A stretch of DNA of 64,000 bases. It comes from Eurosta solidaginis (Eukaryota > Arthropoda > Insecta > Diptera > Tephritidae). The notes beneath the pieces were generated by a model. It ran no database searches and was not told the origin of the DNA. It worked only from the letters and a program-made list of their open reading frames with translations. Made by a program: the position numbers and the translations under genes. Location: NCBI RefSeq assembly GCF_040869045.1, contig NC_090319.1, forward strand, positions 54,098,779 through 54,162,778. The letters run 5' to 3'. Of the stretch, positions 20,391 through 35,127 are shown in pieces (the stretch's first letter is position 1; each line of letters begins with the position of its first letter).

Positions 20391-21864
20391 ACCAGAGGGT
20401 GAATCTCTGCATGGAGGTGATACGCTTCCGAGGTGCAGCAGTACCCTGGCAGAAGAGCCCTCAAAGGTGATAATAACTTACCCTGACAGTACGGACAGTT
20501 CGAATAGTTCTGAAGCCGAGAGCCAAACGTCTTCATCCGCGATGGGCGAGCCGACTAAAGTTCTGCGACGCCGGCATAGGGATGTCGCTTGCCAGACGCA
20601 ACTTTCACCAAACCTAGAAGAAAGGGAACATAGGTATGAACAAATAAGACATACCATTTTTGAACACTACCCGGTATCGGAAAATATTTTGAAGTGTAGG
20701 AAGAGATACCACAGGAGAGTACAGGAGCGTATACTGCTGCAAGCCACCACGTTAACGCTTAGAGAGGACGAAAGGCCTTTAGTAAAGGCTAAAATTAAAG
20801 ATAGTTTTCTTGTAGGGTTGTTGGACTCGGGAGCCAACGTCTCCATCTTAGGGAAAAATGGAGTAGAATTCCTAGAGGATAACGGCTTCGAATATCAGCC
20901 CTTACACGCGTTCGTATATACAGCGGGCGGCAACAAGCAAAAAATTTTAGGCTCAGTATACCTACCAGTCACCTTCAAAAATATCACAAAGGTTATTCGT
21001 TTTTACCTTGTTCCCTCATTGCTCCAAGAAGCATACTTCGGGGTAGATTTTTGGAGAGCATTTGCGTTAGCTCCCGAAATATTCCCAAGCGTTGAGTGTT
21101 TAGAGATTAGGCTTGAAAAGGAAGAGGAACTTAACCTCCATGAATTGTCACCAGACCGGAAATTAGAATTACAAAAGGTCATCGAGACGTTTCCTTCATA
21201 CGATAAATTAGGCCTAGGGCAAACCAAATTAGTGGAGCATCACATCGACACCGGTGATGCTGTACCTATAAAAAGCAAACATTTCCCTCTTTCGCCACCG
21301 AGGCAAGCCGAAGCTTTTGGCGAACTAGACAGGTTACTCGAATTAGGAGTTATAGAAGAATCGAACTCCCCGTGGTGAAGTCCTGTAGTACTGGTCCGGA
21401 AACCAGGTAAAGTTAGGCTGTGCATAGATTCCAGGAAGGTCAACGCGGTGACTAAGAAAGACTCGTACCCCCTGCCTCATATCAACGGCTTATTGAGCAG
21501 ACTGAAGGATACGCATTTTATTAGTGGCATTGATCTTAAGGACGCGTTCTTCCAGATCAAACTGGCAGAGTCCTCCAAGGAAAAAACAGCATTCGCAGTT
21601 CCGGGGAGGCCTCTGTACCACTTCAAGGTGATGCCATTTGGTCTGTGCAATGGACCGCAGACTATGAGTAGGCTGATGGATAAGGCAATCCCTTCGCGTC
21701 TGCGAGAGAATGTCTTCGTCTACCTAGATGATCTAATGGTGTGTAGTACAAATTTTGAAGACCACCTGAAATTGCTGGCGGAAGTGGCTAACTGTTTGAG
21801 AGACGCAGGTCTGACAATAAACGTCGAGAAAATAAATTTTGCCAGAAAGAAATACGCTATTTAG
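20245..21864 (+). pseudogene. pol of the LTR element: protease and first part of RT
   Basis: The aspartic protease motif LLDSGANVS lies near 20817. The RT follows with HHIDTGDAVPIKSKHFPLSP and SGIDLKDAFFQIKLAESSKE. It then has FKVMPFGLCNGPQTMSRLMD and the catalytic VYLDDLMV near 21720. A nonsense codon at 21376-21378 splits the frame just after IEESNSPW, and a one-base shift near 21860 ends it. Pol would process Gag-Pol and copy RNA into DNA. Confidence 0.9.
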
Positions 21865-21887
21865 GGTACCTGATAGGCAGCGGGTGT

Positions 21888-22433
21888 TTGAAAGTGGATC
21901 CGGGAAAAATAGAAGCAATGCAAAACTTCCCGATCCCTAAATCCCCTCGGCAAGTGCGTAGGTTTGTGGGCATGGCGAATTGGTACCGAGCGTTTATTAC
22001 CAATTTTGCTGACTTGGCAGGTCCCTTGACCGACTGTCTCCGCAAGTCAGCAGGCCCGTTTAAGCTTACTCCTGAAGCTATAGAGGCATTCGAAAAACTA
22101 AAAGTAGCCTTGAGTTCGGCGCCTGTCTGGGCCCAACCAGACTTTTCCAAAGAATTCGTAATACAAAGCGACGCTTCCAAAATAGGTGTTGGCGGAGTGT
22201 TGTTTCAGGTCGATGATGAGGGCGCTGAGCATCCAATCGCGTTCGTGTCGAAAAAGCTGAATAATGCTCAACGCAATTATACAGTAACCGAGCTGGAATG
22301 TCTTGCAGCCATAATCAGCGTGAAGCGTTTCCGACCCTATGTCGAAGGATTACCTTTTCGGATTATTACGGACCACTCCAGTCTCAAGTGGTTAATGACA
22401 CAAAAAGACTTGAGTGGGAGGTTGGCGAGATGA
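21888..22433 (+). pseudogene. pol of the LTR element: RT connection and RNase H
   Basis: Continues after the shift with VRRFVGMANWYRAFI, FVIQSDASKIGVGGVLFQ, TVTELECLAAI and ITDHSSLKWL, the usual gypsy RNase H landmarks. It ends in a nonsense codon at about 22431-22433. The same phase then resumes through 22464-22835 with an integrase N-terminal segment. Confidence 0.88.
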
Positions 22434-22463
22434 TCACTCTTACTGCAAAGATACGATTTTAGA

Positions 22464-23751
22464 ATGGAACATCGTAAGGGCACCCTGAATGTAGTACCAG
22501 ACGCGCTGTCGCGTTTTGATGCCGATGAGTTGTCTTTCACTACCACACCCGGAGAAATAGATTTAGTCTCTCCCGAATTTAGCAGCAACGAATATTTAGA
22601 CTTAATTCGGACCGTCACCGAAAACGAGGAATCACTTCCGGATTTACGAGTTGTGGACGGTGTAATTTTCAAAAGAGTTAAGTTTCGTAAGGGGATGGAA
22701 GGGGAAGAAGACTCGCTGTGGCGTTTATGGTTGCCAAAAGGGTTGATTAAGGAAGCAGTGAGATTAGCACATGACGCTAACCGGAGTTACCATGGCGGAC
22801 GGCAGAAAACCTTAGAACGTGTCAGGCAGAAGTAGCAAAACGGTAAAACCCACCAATCAGCAGTCGAGACCACCTATAGGGAGTACCTTTGAATCCGAAA
22901 GGCCATTTCAGCGGTTGTATTGCGACTTTCTAGGGCCGTATCCAAGATTTAAGCGGCGTAATCAATTTCTTTTTATAGTATTAGACCATCTTTCAAAATA
23001 CGTTTGGCTAAAGCCCATGCAAAGAGCCACCACTGTTAACGTTATAAATTACTTCGCCTCCGAAATTTTTCCGACTGTAGGGGTTCCTGAATTTATCCAT
23101 AGTGACAATGGTAAACAGTTTATCTCGAAGGAAATGAACCAATTTTTAGTAAATTACGGGGTGGTGCACGTGAGGACGGGTCTATTTTCTCCCCAAGCGA
23201 ACGCATCTGAACGCGTCAATGGAGAAATTGTTTCTAAGATTAGGATTTTCCTGAAGGATAAGCCTGACCACACCGATTGGGATAAGCATATACCCGAAAT
23301 TTTATCAGTTTTGAGAAGTGATTTTCATACGGCGATTCAGTGTTCTCCATACTTTGCATTATATGGCCAAAATATGGTCCAGCATGCCGCAACGTACAAA
23401 ATTTTAGCGAAGCTCGGCAGCCTTCGGGAAGACCAAGTTACGATAGTAAGCCGAACTGACAAGTTGAATAATATTCGTGAGCAAATCCGTAAAAATTTAG
23501 ATCAGGCTACGGATAGGGGAGTAACCACCTATAACAAGCGCTCTAGGCAAGTCAACTACAAGGAAGGTCAGGAAGTTTTCCGAAGAAACTTTGCCTTAAG
23601 TAACTTTAAACAGGGTATTAACGCCAAATTCCTGCCGAAATACCTTAAGTGTCGTGTGCTCCGAAAAATAGGCAATGCATTGTATGATCTCGAGGACCTA
23701 AACGGGAAATTGATAGGTCGCTTCCATGCTTCGGACATTCGTCCGCAATGA
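22464..23751 (+). pseudogene. pol of the LTR element: integrase, zinc domain truncated
   Basis: The N-terminal linker reaches AHDANRSYHGGRQKTLERVRQK and then stops at 22833. A second frame (22819-23751) picks up at a TVKPTNQQSRPP linker. The Cys pair of the HHCC zinc finger is therefore missing, probably through a deletion. The catalytic core is intact by eye: YCDFLGPY (first Asp), FIHSDNGKQF (second Asp), SPQANASERVNGEI (Glu). The C-terminal part ends RFHASDIRPQ. No chromodomain was seen. Confidence 0.88.
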
Positions 23752-24317
23752 ACCAACAAGGGCGTTTCTTTTGCTAAATTACAATTTGATCTTTTTTATA
23801 TATCTACCAATCGGACTTTTTTTTTTGTCTGGGTGTTTTGCGGGCGGGGACATCTCGCCCAGTATTCTCCCCGAGCACTGACCTCATAGGATGTTCACAC
23901 GCGTACTCACCGAGGACCGTGACACCCTGGCAGTCCACGCTTAGGTCGGACTAGCCTTTCGGAGTTTGGACGAGTTCTCCAGATCAAAATGCCTACACTT
24001 TTTTTGTTTTGCATTCCTGTGGGAGCGATACCCACTAGGAATCATCTTTCGGAGTTTTGACGAGTTCTCCATAACAAATGTCTAATTGCCGCAAAGCCCT
24101 TTTAAACTAGGAAACAGAATTAACTCCCAACTTGACTTAGTTTTTTTTTATGGACCTATGTTGCCCGGCTATCTTCGTAGTAGGACTTTGAGACTCTTAT
24201 CTCAGGGGTGAGTCGTGCCCCACGTTGCTTGTCGTCGGAGATCCCTGGCGGTAGCTTCCCACAGATGATCCGGTTTCCTGTTCGCTTCATCGTCAGGTCT
24301 TCAAAGCGAAGCAGGTT
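23752..24317 (+). other. Spacer between pol and the 3' LTR
   Basis: Non-coding, with no env. A segment of about 25 bp (CTTTCGGAGTTTGGACGAGT) occurs twice, near 23957 and 24044. The purine-rich stretch AAAGCGAAGCAGG just before the 3' LTR is the best candidate polypurine tract. Confidence 0.6.
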
Positions 24318-26826
24318 TGTTACGGTCTGCCGCTACGGTCTACGGCTACGATCCACTTGGGAGCGTGTTCACGCGAACACACCTAGCGATGTGGCGAAAG
24401 TTGCGAAAAAAACATATCGAAAACAAGGAAAAGACAGACCGGCCATCACTAGAGGAAAAAAAGAAAAGAGAAAGGCAATTAAGTTTCCGGCAAGATAAGG
24501 TGTGGAGGTACGTACAATTTTTAAAAAAAGATCGGAAAACATCCTCGCCGGCGGTGCACTTACCCGAGGATCTGTAAAAAAAGCGAGGAAAGAGTCAATA
24601 GCGCAAAGCACCGAAACAGTTCTTTGCGACAAATCTCGCTTTGCACGGCTATTTTGTGGTGATCATAAACGCGTACAGGTTATGCTGAGTGGACACAAGA
24701 TCCAGTGGAAGCAGGCCGGCGTTTGCAGCATACTTAGCGAGATAAACCTTTTCCTCTACGTTTACTAAGGACACTACCACCGGCGTAAAGGCCAGCACGA
24801 AGCTTTATCGCCACCGGGTCATTTGGTTACTTCGGACCAAAGCGCCAACCACCACCAACGGTGCCTACTATTACCACGGGCATCACCATCGGTAGTACCT
24901 CCCCCAACTCCTTCATAAGCGCCAACCACGAGCGCAACAACCACCAGACGTACCGCCACACCAGTTGCAACGCACGCAGCGGGGCCACGTACATAGGCCT
25001 GCGGCCATTAATGTTAACACCAACAACAGGCGGTACCACCGACCCCAATACTAGCCGCATCTTTATCGGCTGCTTCCATACCGGCGAAAATACTACTAGC
25101 GCATCTTTATTAGATGCGTTCATACCGGCGAAAATACTACTAGCGCATCTTTATTAGATGCGTCCATACCGGCGATAATACTACGAGCGCATCTTTATCG
25201 GCTGCTTCCATACCGGCGAAAATACTACTAGCGCATCTTTATTAGATGCGTTCATACCGGCGATAATACTACTAGCGCATCTTTATTAGCTGCGTCTATA
25301 CCGGCCATAAACATACTAGCGCAACCCTTATCCGCTACGACCATATGGGCTACAATAAACCAGCTACAATGACAATCACAGGGCAGCGAATATAGGCCTG
25401 CGGCCATTCCAATTGCGATTACGAACATCAGCGGTTAAAGCGGTGAGTTCGTTCCAATACTGAACTAAAATTATGTATTTGTAGCCTTAACCTTGTCTTT
25501 TAAAATGATATTTTTGACTCTGCAACATTATATAATGTTAATATACCAACATACGCAAATCTAAGGCTATCACCCTAGGGTAGAATTAAAACGAATGTGA
25601 ATACGAATGCAACATGCATAATGTCCGAAGGAAATGAAAGTATAAAAAAAAAAAACCAAAAAAACAATTCTTGTTGTACGTTCGAAATTGTTGCATACTG
25701 AAAAAAAATTAACAAACAAAAACAAAGCATATCTTAATGGTCATAGGTGTGCAATTTATACTGCCTGTGAAACAAAAAAAAAGTGTTTCAGGTATTAAAA
25801 TTTGCTTTGCGTTACGGGAGAATTTTACTATTACGTTTTTTAATTGATGCAATCGTTGCGGATATGATTTTGGAATGAGCAAAAAGTGTTGATATTGTTT
25901 CGGTAAGGAATAAAGTTTTATTGGTAATTCAAGTTCAGTTGCATTATCAGTTAAAATGCATTAAATCTATATTAAGAGACGCAGATAACAAGTAATGCGG
26001 ATTAGCTTGCGTTATCAAAACAAAGACTTTTTTTTTGTATACATTTTTGTTGACTGAGTTGAGCTAAACCCGAAACAATACCAACCCTGACTGTTACATG
26101 TAAAACAGTTTACGTTTCACTTGAACAAGTAAAACGATTTCATTAATTGTACTATAAGTTTAAAAGGTTCATGTTTTACCTGAAACCTGTAAAACAATTT
26201 CGTCGAGTTTACAATAAATTTAAAAGTTCACGTTCTACCTGAACTGGTGAATGACTCCGGTAAATTTTGGGAATGCTGGCGTCACCATTCATTTAGAAGG
26301 CACGTAGGGTGAACAGGTAAGGGGCCACCGGAATTTTAGGTGCGACGGTGGCCATGGATTTTGAGGGTGGGCATAGCACCGGGCGTCGCAACACCACCCG
26401 CGGCGCCCCTATATATATTCGGCCCTTTTTGTTTATTTTCCTTTTGGTTCTTTTATTTTATTTTCAGCAGTTTTTTTTGAATTTTGATTTCAGAGTAGTA
26501 ACCGATCATGTCCGGTTCGGTAATTTTTTTTTGCGTTAGTTTTTTTTGAATTTTTTGAATTTAGATTTTGAATGCCAACGGTCTGTCCGTGACATCCGGT
26601 TCGGCCGAATGTTGTTTTATTTTGAATTTCAAGCGTTTTGAGTCGGTCTCTGCGCTTTTTGACAGCTAGTTTTGATAGGCATGATATGATTTTTTTCTGA
26701 TTATGGCGCAGGAACAGTAAGGTTGGCATGGACCCGCCCCAGCCGACAATGACTAGCCACTGTGCACCACAAAATCATGCCGAACGCCTTCCTTACTGCT
26801 TCCATCGTAAATGCGTTTCCATAACA
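24318..26826 (+). repeat. 3' LTR, 2509 bp
   Basis: Same ends as the 5' LTR. It lacks about 600 bp between GACTCCGGTAA (near 26260) and GGGAATGCTGGCG. Because the 5' LTR continues the degenerate repeat series into the missing part, a deletion here is more likely than an insertion there. The 44 bp array and TATA-like box are retained. Confidence 0.95.
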
Positions 26827-26845
26827 CGCCAAAGAGGATAAATTT

Positions 26846-27215
26846 ATTCCCCAGCGGGTTAGGGGGTTAGAATATACACACGGTAGGAATGCCTGTCGTA
26901 ACAGGCGACTACCTGATTCAAGGGGTTGTGTAGCGCAATATATAGTTTCACCAAACACAGTTGTCAACCTCACCTATCCGTGGGGAATCCTGTTTCATTA
27001 ACAGCCGAGGCTCTGGCGATCTCGAACTCCTCGTGGATCTAGGTGGTGGGAGGGTGGGATGGCCAAGAAGGTCGGATGTGGTCATAAAAAATCGTTCCCG
27101 AGATGAACGAGCTTGGTATCGGAACGTACCGGATCTGCATCCGGCAAAGGACCATCAACATCGATAACACTCCCCATGACCTTCGGGGAGTGTCCTTACC
27201 GCTACAACAACAACC
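26846..27215 (+). mobile_element. (CAA)n-tailed short retroposon, near full length
   Basis: The head CCAGCGGGTTAGGGGGTTAG, middle GCTCTGGCGATCTCGAACTC and hairpin CACTCCCC...GGGGAGTG are all present, with the tail CTACAACAACAACCACAACAAC. It starts about 16 bp after the target duplication of the LTR element. Confidence 0.85.
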
Positions 27216-27331
27216 ACAACAACAAAGATAAGTTTATCCTCTTTGTTGATATACATCAAATGATCTGTCATCCCTTTACTAGCGGAACGTATGCCGTAAT
27301 CAACAATGACGGTACTTATCACTGCCCTTTA

Positions 27332-27854
27332 AGGTAAGGCCACATTAGGCTGCACTACGCAGCACTGCACTGCACTACAAAATATTCTTTGCATGTATTC
27401 TTATGAGGCAATTCACACCTAGCATCAGCAGCACTGCGCGACCCGGCACAGCGCGGCAAATTTGATCAACTAGGCAAAAAATCCGCGTTGGGAAGTGTCG
27501 CGCAGTGCTGCTGCCGCTAGGTGTGAACTGCCTCATAAGAATACATGCAAAGAATTTTGCACCATCTTTTTTCAATCTGGGCAAAAGAGTGTGGAACTCT
27601 CCTTCCTCATATCTTGAGGATGAGATGTCTTGGACCCATAGCCACGACCTTTTTCTTTTCCTTTCTTCTTCTTCGCACAAAAATGAAATAATTACAGCTT
27701 CAAAAACTGTGTCGTCCTTTTTGCAAACAAAAATAAACACAAACTTTTGCCGCAATGTGTCGCTCGATTGCCGCTTAATGTGAATTGGCAAAATATGTCG
27801 CTCTGTGAGGCGCCGCTGCAGCTACGTGTCGTGCAGCGTAATGTGCGCGTACCT
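27332..27854. mobile_element. PIF/Harbinger-type MITE with transposase remnant
   Basis: It is flanked by TTA on both sides (27329-27331 and 27855-27857) and starts and ends AGGTA/TACCT. The interior contains an approximately 70 bp inverted pair (GCATGTATTCTTATGAGG and its complement). On the minus strand about 27540-27700 reads KRKRSWLWVQDISSSRYEEG and continues EFHTLLPRLKKDGAKFF. This resembles the conserved N-terminal region of Harbinger transposases. The 3 bp TTA duplication fits the same superfamily. It is a deletion derivative of an autonomous element. Confidence 0.75.
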
Positions 27855-28636
27855 TTAGTTTTGAAATAGAGAAAGCATCACTGGGCGATGTCATAGTTGA
27901 CATTTATCAAGAAGCCAAGGCATAGGATAAGAAAAAAAGAAACCAGAAGAACAAGTAGGGGCAAAATATTACACCCGTTTGTTTAACGGCTAAAATAATA
28001 TAAGTTAATTGGTTAAAATACAAAATAAATAAAAAAGTATACAATTAGAATAGAAACAAACATTTCAAAGTCAAAAGTTTATGAGAAAGCTTCGATCTAA
28101 TGTCAATAACCGTAAGTAGAACGGGAACACATCCACCACTTCCGTATAAAGATAGTTTTAAGAAAGCACAAAGACTGACGAAAGCGAATGAATTGCTGCA
28201 GTAGCAGCAGCAACATGATTAATGCAAAAAAATCAACGAAAAAATAAGATTTTGCAGATTATTTTTAGGCAAGATGCATTTATATGTATATATAGATAAA
28301 ATTTGAGGTGGCGATGCGAAAACGCCTTGAATGTGGTAACAAATGGAAAGTCCAAGCTTGTATTAAGAACCACCTGCTTTATTGAAAATTTGAAATGTGA
28401 TGTTCTACTGGTACCTGAAAGCCGTCAGCTTGAGGAAGTTGCGACACTAATACGTTGTTAACAGAATGAGACTCACTTTCCATTTTCAGCTAAAACAAGT
28501 TGTTGTTGTTTATGTTTCACCAATACACACCTTTAATTGCTTTAATGGGCTATTGCTAAGTACGTTGACACTATTTTGGTATGTTGGCTGTTATAGCAGG
28601 CGTCGTGTAGATCAGCCAATTAGGGTAAATAAAAGT
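27855..28636. other. Intergenic, nothing recognised
   Basis: AT-rich unique-looking sequence without a plausible coding exon or known repeat. Confidence 0.4.
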
Positions 28637-28816
28637 AATAGTCTAGTTGAGGGGTCGACTGCTAATACGCTACCAAAAATATCGAGAGAGGTGTCAAAAG
28701 ACGCGTATTAATCTCGAGAACACTAATCCGATGGCGGAAAAGAAAAATTTTATCTCTGTCCGGAGATATTTGCAGTTGAAGTTGGCGATTTACATGTGGT
28801 TGTTGTTGTGTTTGTA
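28637..28816 (+). mobile_element. MITE A, left arm only
   Basis: Matches MITE A from the GTAATAGTCTAG terminus to the TGTTGTGTTTGTACCC interior point. It then switches directly into a short retroposon, so the right two thirds are lost. Confidence 0.8.
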
Positions 28817-29133
28817 CCCACAAAGGGGTTGTGTAGCGCAATATATAGCTTCTCCAACCCAATTGTCAACCTCACCTTCGAGCGGCGAATCCCGTTTCAC
28901 TAACAGATGAGGTTCTGGCGACCCCAAGCTCCTCATGGAACTTGGGGGTGGGGAGGGAGGGATGGCCTGAAGGTTTAATGTGGCCATATAAATCGTTCCC
29001 GAGATGGTCGGGCCAGCACCTTAATGGTGCTGTGTACCGGAGCGTATCGGATCTGTATCCGACAAAGGACCATCACATCGATAACACTCCCCAATGCCTT
29101 CGGGGAGTAACTAATCGCTACAACAACAACAAC
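28817..29133 (+). mobile_element. (CAA)n-tailed short retroposon copy
   Basis: Begins at the GGGGTTGTGTAGCGCAATAT block and ends ATCGCTACAACAACAACAAC. The internal ATGGTCGGGCCAGCACCTTA segment and GGGGAG hairpin are retained. Confidence 0.82.
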
Positions 29134-29320
29134 CACATGGACGGCAGGGTAGGTGAGGTTGACAACTGGGTTGGATAAACTATATATTGCGCTGGCAACC
29201 CCTGGAACCGTTGCGCTACACAACCCCTTGAATCCATTTGGTATTTTGTCGCCTCTTACGACAGGCATACCTACCGCGGGCATATTCTAAGCCCCCTAAC
29301 CAGCTGGGGACTTGAATCTC
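29134..29320 (-). mobile_element. (CAA)n-tailed short retroposon, head half, inverted
   Basis: Reads in reverse from GTAGGTGAGGTTGACAACTG to the head sequence CCCCCTAACCAGCTGGGG. It lies tail-to-tail with the preceding copy, forming a potential foldback. Confidence 0.78.
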
Positions 29321-30273
29321 AGTAAATGTTGCATTCGTTACATTCAGATTCAAGCGGCGTGACTATACGAGAAAGGGGTCCCGTTATTCTTTCGCAATAT
29401 GTTGTATCGGTAAATATAATATCTGGATGATTTAGGGAATCATGACAGTATCATTTGACGGATATGAACCCAGCGCTTGCGTGCAAACTACTTTATTTTA
29501 CTTTAAACATTCCAAGTTATCACCCTTCCACAGGAGGTAGTGAATCAGCGAAAATAGAACTCCTGTACGCTGACCGATCAAAGGGTTCTGTTTTTTTAAG
29601 TGGATGCTTTGAGTAGATTTTAGTCGCCTTTTACCCTACCATGGGTATATTCTAAACTTCAATAGAAACGAGGCGGAGGTTAAGTAGGGCAAAATACTAC
29701 CAAAACAACTAACACATACTAGATTGGCTGGTATTCTCCGACTAAGGCAGTATACTCGGTCCACCGCAATTCGGTGAAGTTTGAGGACATTATTAAGTAT
29801 TTTAATCAGGTGAGGACCACGTGTTTCAATGTCGAAGTGGATAGTCTGGCAGGTCCTATACCTTAGAAGTCTTTAGCGCTTTTTTATATAAAAAAGGGTC
29901 GCAGCTATCAAATGTGTTTAAGTGAGAGTTATAATCTTGGCATAAACGCCGAAAAGGTTAATTTTGTTCGAAATTCGTTCTACATTGTTTCAGCAGAAGA
30001 GGTTTGAAGTGTCTCGATGTCCGAGAGGGAACGCAAAAGTTCACTTCATCCATTTAAAGGTTTTCCCTTCGACTAGCAAGAGTTGGAAGATTGGTAAGCT
30101 TTAATCGATTAGTATAAGGTGGAAGATTAGTTAAAGAGTCCCATTGAAAATTTCTTAAGGCAAATAGTAAAAATTGTTTTTGTATTGATTCGAGACTGTC
30201 TGCATGGAATGTTTGGAATGTTCTCTTTGCAAAAATGAAAACACTCCTAACACTATATGCATATATATTTCAG
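29321..30273. other. Sequence upstream of katanin, possible decayed retroelement pol
   Basis: Mostly unrecognised. Around 29936-30120 the plus strand gives GINAEKVNFVRNSFYIV and then, with shifts, GLKCLDVREG. This loosely recalls the end of a gypsy RT palm, but it is too decayed to be sure. Katanin 5' UTR begins at the acceptor near 30274, so at least one upstream non-coding exon is expected. Confidence 0.3.
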
Positions 30274-30315
30274 CTATTACGAGGTGGAAAGCAAAAGACA
30301 AAATCTTATGTAGGA

Positions 30316-33203
<2,888 letters not shown>

Positions 33204-33526
33204 TGGCTTTACGCGAACGGTTTGAGTATGGGTGTAGAAGTGGTGGATGAGAACGTTTTATGAGGACGTCCACATTTGCTGCAATTAAATGTAGCATTTA
33301 ATTTACAAGTAACTATTATTTATGTGAATTGTTTAAAGAGAAAAAAGTGTATGCTAGGCCAAGCAACAAATGTGGCTGTAATGCAAAGTGGTTTTGATTA
33401 GCTTAGCTAGTAATGTTTTGAGTATACGGAACAAGAAAATGTAGTAACAAAAAAAAACAATTTTTTTTATAACTTTGCAATTAATAAGACTAACAACATA
33501 ACCTAACGCAGGATTATATACAAATG

Positions 33527-33532
33527 AATAAA
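33527..33532 (+). terminator. Candidate katanin polyadenylation signal
   Basis: AATAAA about 320 bp after the katanin stop in an AT-rich 3' region. It is the first good hexamer seen downstream. The earlier AT-rich tracts lack the exact motif. Confidence 0.4.
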
Positions 33533-34327
33533 TATGAATTTTGCAATTAGTATAGCAGATAAGCGACTATCACTTGGCGATCAACTATCTACTACGAGCG
33601 ACAAAAAAAATTTCGTTTTAAATTAATATGAGTTCTTGAAAAAATTGTAATTACGGCGTTTTGGTCTGAAAGAATTTATTAATTGCGTTTTGGTTTGAAG
33701 TCTTTTTGAATTATTGCGTTTTGGTTTGGAATTTGTTGGATTTTGAGTACTTTGGTGTAAAGAGTATTAGCTTTTTATAGAGTGAAAGGTCTGTCGCCAC
33801 TATTTTGCCGATCCTGGAAGAAAGAGTTGGTTCATGTATACCATTTTTGTCATATTAGTACCACCATATGAAGTACATGGACCAGCTCGAACTTTGCTTG
33901 TGAGTGGTCAATCAAGTAAATTTTCGGAAAATACTCATTCGTAGGTGTTCCATGGAGTACTCTGAAGAAGTACACCACGCTGAAGCAGGTGATCCTGGCC
34001 TAGGACACCGCAATGTAAATTGAACCACATTTTGCGTTTTGATATGAAAAGAATTTTTTGGAATGTTACATAATGGCTAAAGTTGGTGCTTTTTACTTCT
34101 CATAAAGATTAGAGTTTTAGAAAGAAAATTTAAATCTTTACCATAATTCAACAACATGAAGATACTATATATATATATAACGAGGGGTCATACGGGTAGT
34201 CTCGTTGTAGGTTGATTTCTGCACACGGGTTTAAGGTAAAAATTTCAGCTTCGGCGAACATCGAAAACTGCCCTATTAGTATGCATCTTGGTTTTGAAAG
34301 TAATTGAAGATCCCAGCTCCAATTCCT
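33533..34327. repeat. Katanin-VPS37 intergenic region with a short tandem repeat
   Basis: The phrase TTGCGTTTTGGTTTGAA recurs at roughly 30-35 bp spacing three times in 33648-33745, with a fainter copy near 34030. No coding sequence was recognised. Confidence 0.5.
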
Positions 34328-34600
34328 TGTTTTGCGGTTGTTGTTGGAGCGATAAAGACCCCGAAGGTTTTTTCTAGTTTTATCGGCGTTGATGGTCTTT
34401 TGCCGGATATAAACCCAGTACGTTCCGGTCACAAGCACCATTAAGGCACAACCCTCGGCTGCTAAAGAAACAGGATTCGCTACGGATAGCTGAGGTTGAA
34501 AATTGGGTTGAAAGAGCTGGCCTACACAGCCCTTTGAATCAATTGGGGTATTATAGCCGCCTCTCACGACAAGCATATTTACCGCGGGTATATTCTAACG
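34328..34600 (-). mobile_element. (CAA)n-tailed short retroposon copy
   Basis: Reverse-oriented family blocks, more diverged than most: GTTGGAGCGATAAAGACCCC, GATGGTCTTTTGCCGG, AACAGGATTCGCTACGGATA, ACCGCGGGTATATTCTAA. Confidence 0.7.
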
Positions 34601-34667
34601 TTATATTTCAAGATGTTTCTGGTCCACCTAATGCATGGATGTCTTATCAGTCAATATTTATTGTTCT

Positions 34668-34890
34668 TGTTGCAACAACCAAGAGACTCCCCGATGATTT
34701 TGGGGAGTGTACAACTGATTCAATTGATAACTTATCTTTGTTGATGATGCTATGTCGGATATTGATTTAATACATTACGGATAACGCCTTCAAGGTATCA
34801 GTCCAAGCATCGCGGTAGCGATTTGACATTGCCAAGTTAAACCACCCCAACTAACTCCAACTGTGAGAATATTGGTGTCAAGGGGTGCTT
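34668..34890 (-). mobile_element. Diverged (CAA)n-tailed short retroposon
   Basis: The tail GTTGCAACAACC, the ACTCCCCGATGATTTTGGGGAGTGT hairpin and a weakly preserved body are recognisable. The head is lost. Confidence 0.5.
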
Positions 34891-35127
34891 AATAAAACTG
34901 AAACGCACAGGGGAGGTTGCCTTTTACACATAAAAACATACAAGACTTTTTGTGAGATAAATGTTTTTTTTTTTTTATAGACATTTTAGCAATATTACAT
35001 ACAATACGTTATTTAAAAAAAATTATAATTTTGTATTTATAAACATACATACATCGCTATTTCATCGTTGATTATCCATTCTTATACATACATATATAAC
35101 ATATTTCGATTGTTTGAGGCTTAATCA

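Larger units (their letters stand above)
14483..26826 (+). mobile_element. Complete gypsy-class LTR retrotransposon with giant LTRs
   Basis: It is bounded by TG...CA direct repeats and a 4 bp target duplication, CGCC, at 14479-14482 and 26827-26830. The order is 5' LTR, tRNA-Lys-type primer site, about 1.3 kb structured leader, gag, protease, RT, RNase H, integrase, about 560 bp spacer, 3' LTR. There is no env-like ORF. RT-RNaseH-integrase order places it in the gypsy/Metaviridae group. The very long LTRs plus a Lys primer site recall the Ulysses/Osvaldo lineage, which is inference only. gag and pol are disrupted, although the LTRs still look very alike, so the insertion is fairly recent but defective. 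Confidence 0.95.

Noticed and set aside
27505..27783. 92-codon plus-strand frame in the Harbinger MITE
   Set aside because: The opposite strand carries the transposase-like sequence. The plus frame is its shadow.
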